Shown here: piece after piece, positions 58,837 to 64,000 of the stretch
How positions within the stretch are numbered: the first letter of the stretch is position 1
How the letters are laid out: every line of letters starts with the position of its first letter
NCBI RefSeq assembly: GCF_009727055.1
Contig: NC_052358.1
Coordinates: 45,361,749-45,425,748 of the forward strand
Length of the DNA: 64,000 bases
Direction of reading: 5' to 3'
Source of the DNA: Benincasa hispida
Taxonomy: Eukaryota; Streptophyta; Magnoliopsida; Cucurbitales; Cucurbitaceae
The notes under the pieces: model-generated
Databases searched by the model: none
Seen by the model: the letters and a program-made list of their open reading frames with translations, nothing else
Told to the model about the DNA's origin: nothing
Position numbers and translations under genes: made by a program

Positions 58837-60500
58837 ATGGCACCTAAGAAGATGGCATCCAAGGCTTCCTCCACAAACGACTCATACATGGGACTTGTCA
58901 TCCGCAGCCGCTCAAGAGAAGTCATGCAGGAGCAAGAACAGAGCTCCCTCATTGCCCACAATATCTTGAAGCAAATGATAGAATCCCCACAAGGCAGGGT
59001 TGTCATCAAGGAAAATCCCCTGTTTGACAACTTTATTTTCGCCTCCAGCAAGCCGAAAAGAGATTCACCACCAGACGTGATCTCCGTCGTGATGGCAGAT
59101 GTGATGGCAGAAACGGCCATAGCAGAAATGGAAAGAAAGATTAACTTTCTGATGAAAATCGTTGAGGAGTGAAACCATGAGATTGCTGCCCTGAGAGAGA
59201 AAATGCAGTCTTGAGAGGCTGCTGAATCCAACCAAGCACCTATAGTCAAAGCAACTGACAAGGGAAGACCGTACTACAAAAAAACCAAGGGCGACAGTCA
59301 GACTCGTTCTCTGTCAGTCCAACAACTGAAAGACATAATCATGACCTCCATAAGAGCTCAATATGGAGGGTCGGCTCAAACTTCCTTCATGTATTCCAAG
59401 CCATACACCCAGAGGATCTACAATCTAAGAATGCCTACAGGGTACCAACCCCCAAAGTTCCAACAATTCAAGGGAAACGGCAACGCAAAGCAACATATCG
59501 CCCACTTCGTAGAAACATGCGAGAATGGGGGAACAAGGGGAGATCTACTAGTCAAACAGTTCGTTAGAACCTTCAAAGGAAACGCTTTTGACTGGTACAC
59601 AGACTTAGAGCCTGAGGTGATTGATAGCTGGGAGTAACTTGAAAGAGAATTCTTGAATCGCTTCTACAACACTAGGCTCACCGTCAGCATGATGGAGTTG
59701 ACAAACGCCAAACAACGAAAAAGGGAGCCGGTTGTCGACTATATCAATCGATGGAGAGCTCTGAGTTTGGATTGCAAAGATCGACTCACCAAATTATCTG
59801 CTGTAGAAATGTGCAAACAAGGTATGCACTGGGAACTTCTCTACATCCTGTAGGGAATAAAGCCCGGTACCTTTGAAGAATTGGCGACCCGTGCCCACGA
59901 CATGGAGCTAAGTATCGCCAACAGAGGAATGAGGGACTTTCTGAGTCACAAACCGAAGAAAGACAAGAAGGAAGTGAAGGGTACCGAGAAAATTGTGAAA
60001 GGTGCCACAAAGGAATTAATGGTCGTTAATACGACCCATTGAAGTTCTCCTCGAAAGGGAAAAAGAAGAAGATAGAAAAGAAAGACGAAGGAGGCGAAAG
60101 ACATCGCTAACCCTGAAGGAACGACAGGAAAAAGTCTACCCGTTCCCCGACTCTGATGTTGCAGATATGCTTGAACAAGTACTAGAGAACCATCTTTTCC
60201 AGCTACCAGAATGTAAATGACCGGAACAGACCGGCAAAGTGGATGATCCCAACTACTGTAAGTATCACAGGGTTGTTAGTCACCCAATTGAAAAATGTTT
60301 CGTACTGAAGGAATTGATCCTCAAATTGGCTCGTGAGAGGAAAATAGAGTTGGATCTAGAGGAGGTGGTCCAAACGAATCATGATGCGGTGACGGTAGCT
60401 CCAAGCATAGCGGCACCAATCATATATTATGAAGAAAGGGAGAGCTTCATCCAGTTTGGGACCTTCGAACCTATGGTAGTGCGGTTTCAGTAGAAGGTCC
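58837..60500 (+). pseudogene. Tat gag (decayed)
   Basis: It starts MAPKKMASKASSTNDSYMGL at 58837. The retrotrans_gag domain lies at about 59430-59900: MPTGYQPPKFQQFKGNGNAK, HIAHFVETCENGGTRGDLLV, FVRTFKGNAFDWYTDLEP, LEREFLNRFYNTRLTVSMME and VVDYINRWRALSLDC. A zinc-binding-like YCKYHRVVSHPIEKCFVLK follows near 60255. In-frame stops occur at 59170, about 59212, 59635 and 59851, so full-length Gag cannot be made. Confidence 0.85.
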
Positions 60501-60796
60501 AAGCTACAGATCTTCAAAACGGAGGAGAGCACGCTGACGATGATGATAACGAAGGCTGGATTCTTGTGGCATGCTGTAAGAAGGGAAGACTAAACTCTAC
60601 CAAAAAATAGCTACGCTCTCATAGAAGCTACAAGAGAGGGAAAAAAAAAAAAAAAGGAAGGGTAGAAAGAAGGCTTGGAGGCCCAAAGCTGTTGACGAGA
60701 GAGACGAGGATGTTCCTCTTCCCAGACGACAGACGACGTTAGCAGATTTCCTCCTGAAGAACTTCTGCAATTGGGGTTCAGAAGATACACCAGAGG

Positions 60797-61432
60797 TTGC
60801 TGCAGTCATGCTGTCAGTATCAGGGAGGACGAAGATATCGTTCGAGGCCCATTAAAGTCGACAGGAGAACCAAAGGGTTCGTCATCATTCACATAGATGA
60901 CCTATTTTCACTCCCGCGAGAAGCTAAGACAACCCTCATTGAGGCATTGTTAGAATCCAACTCCTCTGGTGCGTCGACCTCCGCAACACGTGCTTATGCC
61001 TCATGTTGCACATCCATAGGCTTCTCAGACGAAGATCTACTACTGGGATCCAAATTGCATAATAGGCCTTTGTACGTCTCTGGATACATTCGAGAACAGA
61101 GAATGGGTCGAATCCTCATCAACAACGGATCCGCCGTCAATATAATGCCTAAAACGACTATGAAACAATTGGGCATACTCATGGAAGAGCTATCAAATAG
61201 CAAATTAGTAATTCAGGGTTTCAATCAAGGCAACCAAAGGGCGATAGGCCTGATACGCTTAGAACTCCTCCTTGGCGATCTGAAGGCCGATGCGTTGTTT
61301 CATGTGATAAACGCAAAGACCACCTACAAGCTACTATTGAGACGTCTGGCCTACATCCGGAGGTTTATTTCTAACCTGGCAGGACAGTGTCAACCCTTTC
61401 AAAGACTGATGAGAAAGGGAGAGAAATTCTAA
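60797..61432 (+). pseudogene. Tat protease fused to the RT-RNase H connection (RT core deleted)
   Basis: One open frame of 211 codons. The N-terminal part has FVIIHIDDLFSLPREAKTTL and an aspartic protease (MGRILINNGSAVNIMPKTTM, VIQGFNQGNQRAIGLIRLEL). The active-site Asp that usually opens DNGSA-type motifs here reads Asn (61121-61132). After TTYKLLL, where relatives continue GRPW and then RT, it passes at about 61336-61344 into RRLAYIRRFISNLAGQCQPF, the segment after the RT thumb. About a whole RT is thus missing without loss of frame. The fused frame is real; expression is unknown. Confidence 0.85.
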
Positions 61433-61830
61433 TGGGATAAGGCCTACCATAATGCTTTTGATAGCATAAAGAGGTACCTAATTAGCCCTCTTGTCTTAGG
61501 AGCCCCAGTAGCGGGCAAGCCGTTGATACTGTACATTGCAGCGGAAGAGATATCACTAGGGGCACTATTGGCACAAGAAAGAGAAAAGGGAAAGGAACGC
61601 ACTCTCTATTACTTAAGTAAGACCCTGAATGAAGCCAAGAGCAATTATTCCCTTATAGAGAAGACGTGCCTTGCGCTCTTCTTCACCATAGATAAGTTGA
61701 GGCACTACATGCAGGCCTTCACAGTCCACTTAATTGCAAAAGTCGATCCCATCAAGTACGTCTTGCCAGGCCGATCATCTCAGGACGTTTAGCCAAGTGA
61801 GGAATCATGCTTCAATAGTACAACATTGTT
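61433..61830 (+). pseudogene. Tat pol RNase H remnant
   Basis: It reads AYHNAFDSIKRYLISP, APVAGKPLILYIAAEEISLG, ALLAQEREKGKERTLYYLSK, SNYSLIEKTCLALFFTIDKL and RHYMQAFTVHLIAKVDPIKY. The first catalytic Asp of the LYIAAS/D-type motif is not preserved, and stops lie at 61430 and 61790. This is the ordinary RNase H that follows RT. Confidence 0.8.
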
Positions 61831-61863
61831 TATGTACCGCAAAGGGCAGTTAAAGAGCAGACA

Positions 61864-62362
61864 TTGGCTGATTTCCTAGCAGATCACCCAGTTCCATCAG
61901 ATTGGGAGTTAAGTGAAGACTTTCCCGATTACAAAGTTCTCTTCACAGAAACCTCAGGGTCGTGGGTCATGTTCATTGACGGTGCGGCACGAAAAAGTGG
62001 TGTGGGGGCAAGTATCGTCCTCATTTCACCAGAAAAGCACATGTTGCCTTATAGCTTCGCACTTATCGAGATATGCTCAAACAACCAATAATGAAACATG
62101 ACGACTTATGGCCTTAGAGATTGGAGTAGCTTGTATAGAAATCTTCGGTGACTCAAAGTTGATAATTAATCAACTCTTATGCCAGTACGAGGTGAAGCAT
62201 GACGACTTGAAACTCTACTTCACTTACGCTTGCCAGTTGATGGAGAAGTTCGAAAGTGTGGCATTGGAACATGTCCCGAGGACAGAGAACAAGAAAGCGG
62301 ATGCCTTGACAAACCTAGCCACTTTCTTAACAGACTTGGATAATGTGCCCCTTAATATATAG
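61864..62362 (+). pseudogene. Tat second (archaeal-type) RNase H
   Basis: It reads ADFLADHPVPSDWELSEDFP, WVMFIDGAARKSGVGASIVL, FALIEICSNNQ, then after a stop and frame change ALEIGVACIEIFGDSKLIIN, LKLYFTYACQLMEKFESVAL and VPRTENKKADALTNLATFL. Asp of FIDGAA, Glu of the ICSNN region's partner, Asp of FGDSK and Asp of KKADAL are the expected acidic positions. The break at about 62090 removes the EYEAL helix. This domain defines the Tat lineage. Confidence 0.83.
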
Positions 62363-62389
62363 CTTTGGCGGAGATGGGTTGTACCTCCG

Positions 62390-62487
62390 GTTGGGACTAC
62401 ATATGGGGAAAAAAATGCGATATCAGTCTATCTAACCGNTTGGGACTACATATGGGGAAAAAAATGCGATATCAGTCTATCTAACCG
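62390..62487 (+). repeat. Identical 48-bp direct repeat flanking a single N
   Basis: 62391-62438 and 62440-62487 are identical (TTGGGACTACATATGGGG to TATCTAACCG), separated by N at 62439. The base before the first copy is G. If N is G, the unit is 49 bp in exact tandem. It lies between the second RNase H and integrase. Confidence 0.9.
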
Positions 62488-62499
62488 ACAAGGAAGACT

Positions 62500-63744
62500 G
62501 GCGGTAGCCCATCATAAATTACCTTGAGCATGGAAGGCTCCCGGATGACCTCCGTCGTAAAACCGAGGTTCGCAGGAGGGCCGCGCATTTCATTTACTAT
62601 AAAGGGCTCCTATACCGTCAATCCTTTGAAGGACTTTTCCTTCGATGCCTCAGTAAAGAAGAGTCAGCTAAGGCTTTGGAGGAAGCACACTTAGGCGTAT
62701 GCGGCGCGCATCAAGCTGGACCAAAGCTACAATTCCAATTGAAAAGAATGGGTTACTATTGGCCGGGAATGATTTAGGACTCAATAGATCATGCAAAGAA
62801 ATGTGAAGTCTGTCAATATCACACGAATTTCATTCATCAACCGCCTGAGCCTCTACATCCGACCATAGCCTCGTGGCCTTTCGAAGCATGGGGGCTTGAT
62901 CTAGTCGGCCCTATAACACCTAAGTCATCAACAGGGCACTCATACATCCTTGCAGCCACTGACTACTTCTCAAGATGGGTTGAGGCTGTCATGCTAAGGG
63001 AAGCTAAGAAAGAAAACGTGGTGGATTTTATCCACACTCATATCATTCATCGGTACGGTATTCTCCATTGAATCGTGACGGATAACGGAAGACAATTATC
63101 CAACAGTTTGATGAATATGTTGTTTGAAAAATTCAAATTCAAGCATACAAGTCATCCATGTATAACGCCGCTATAAATAGTTGGCTAAGGCATTTAACAA
63201 GACATTGTGCAACTTACTGAAGAAAATTATTTCCAAGTCGAAGAGAGATTGGCAGGAGAAGATCGGTGAAGCGTTGTGGGCTTATCACACCATTCACCGT
63301 ACCTCTACAGGAGTCACCGCGTATTCTCTCGTTTATGGGGTAGAAGCTGTCCTTCCTTTGGAAAGAGAAATTCCATCGCTAAGAATGACGGTGCAAGAAG
63401 GGCTTACTATAGAGGACAACGCCAAACTGCGGCTCCAAGAGTTGGAAGCACTAGATGAAAAACGATTAGAAGCTCAACAAGCATTGGAATGTTACCAGAC
63501 GCGAATGTGTAAAGTCTTTGATAAGCATGTAAAGCCTCGGTCCTTTCAAGTCGGTGATCTAGTGCTCGCCGTAAGGAGACCAATTATCACGACAAGACAT
63601 ATGGGGAATAAATTTACACCTAAATGGGATGGGCCCTACGTCGTCAAAGAAGTCTACACAAACGGCGCGTACAAGATAGTTAATCAAGATGGGCTAAGAA
63701 TTGGCTTGATCCCTATCATAATGAAGGGTATGTATGCAGCTTGA
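62500..63744 (+). pseudogene. Tat integrase (decayed)
   Basis: The zinc domain runs EEAHLGVCGAHQAGPKLQFQ, MGYYWPGMI, HAKKCEVCQYH. The core runs WPFEAWGLDLVGPITP, YILAATDYFSRWVEAV and IVTDNGRQLSN. After stops near 62776, 63070 and 63172 a clean 187-codon frame (63181-63744) gives FNKTLCNLLKKIISKSKRDW, EALWAYHTIHRTSTGVTAYS and the C-terminal VGDLVLAVRRPI, FTPKWDGPYVVKEVYTNGAY. The usual final GPINGKFLKRYY-type end is altered by frame drift. Confidence 0.87.
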
Positions 63745-64000
63745 AAGAAACTTCAAGTTCAATCCAGTTAAAAAAAAAAAAAAAAACTTGAACTACATCA
63801 TAATTTGATCCCTTTCTTTAAAGGTACAAAGGGAACTTAAAGAAATTTAAGTCTAGTCCATCAGAAAAGGTACGACAACCACGCAAATATGATATTACAA
63901 GATTGATGTTGATCATCCTCATTAAAGAATGACACTCCAGATTGAAGATGTTAATCCCTATTGGGGGCAACATAACGGATTGAAGAAGTTCATCCCTCGT
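63745..64000 (+). other. Tat 3' UTR, cut by the window end
   Basis: No gene. It contains an A-run at 63770-63785 flanked by AACTTCAAGTTCAA and CTTGAACTACATC, a weak inverted repeat around the A-run. The 3' LTR is not reached. Confidence 0.5.

Larger units (their letters stand above)
57839..64000 (+). mobile_element. Tat-clade Ty3/Gypsy retrotransposon, RT-deleted, continues past the window
   Basis: The order is 5' LTR (about 57839-58772), primer site (58776-58793), gag, protease, RNase H remnant, a second RNase H and integrase, then 3' UTR to the window end. A second RNase H between pol RNase H and integrase is the hallmark of the Tat lineage (Ogre/Retand relatives). The catalytic RT is missing, gag and pol carry many stops, and one N sits in a duplicated segment. 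The 3' LTR lies outside the window, so age and target duplication cannot be judged. Confidence 0.82.

Noticed and set aside
1..64000. CRISPR arrays, bacterial operons, or viral genomes
   Set aside because: No regularly spaced identical repeats with unique spacers; every reverse transcriptase or integrase signature fits Gypsy, Copia or LINE elements of a plant genome, with no capsid, movement-protein or envelope-like frame.

Overview
This is plant nuclear DNA: AT-rich, with intron-containing genes, GT-AG splice sites, LTR retrotransposons, LINE and SINE-like debris and long inverted-repeat elements. Several short dispersed repeats, notably a hairpin with CTATCGC/GATAGAC arms and a tRNA-like element, resemble repeats I associate with Cucurbitaceae. 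The family assignment is therefore an inference from memory, not from a search.

Layout. 1-20.6 kb is a retrotransposon graveyard. It holds the 3' end of an Athila-like Ty3/Gypsy element, Ty1/Copia LTR pieces in both orientations, a dead Copia RT, and two Athila-like copies in opposite orientation. The plus copy (3.87-6.79 kb) has lost gag-pol; the minus copy (6.79-14.18 kb) keeps decayed gag, protease, RT, RNase H and integrase, a tRNA-Asp-type primer site and a full 5' LTR. Copia RT/RNase H fragments and inverted LTRs follow. 20.6-27 kb is AT-rich intergenic DNA with SINE-like and foldback elements. 27-57 kb carries the four host genes I can support: a PP2C-type phosphatase of the plant D clade (27904-30338, +), a DUF630/DUF632 protein (34506-37735, +), CPP1/CDF1, a chloroplast chaperone-like protein with DUF3353 (39000-41746, -), and a 13-exon FAD-dependent amine-oxidase/phytoene-desaturase-like flavoprotein (52436-56543, +). 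Another Copia mosaic (42.5-47.7 kb) sits between them. 57.8 kb to the window end is a Tat-clade Gypsy element with a second RNase H. It runs off the window and has lost its reverse transcriptase core.

The host genes are unrelated and do not form a pathway. I reconstructed all four coding frames across their introns without internal stops.

The most consequential observation is technical. Two exact 38-bp copies of the back-to-back Tn5 mosaic-end sequence (Nextera mate-pair junction adapter) lie at 15280-15317 and 15417-15454, with near-duplicate LTR sequence after each. A single N at 62439 lies between two identical 48-bp copies. Both point to assembly errors. I see no CRISPR array, rRNA or intact tRNA gene, and no convincing new multi-gene system. 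The most interesting biology is in retroelement structure: a duplicated polypurine-tract motif, loss of RT by in-frame fusion, and repeated inverted LTR pairs.
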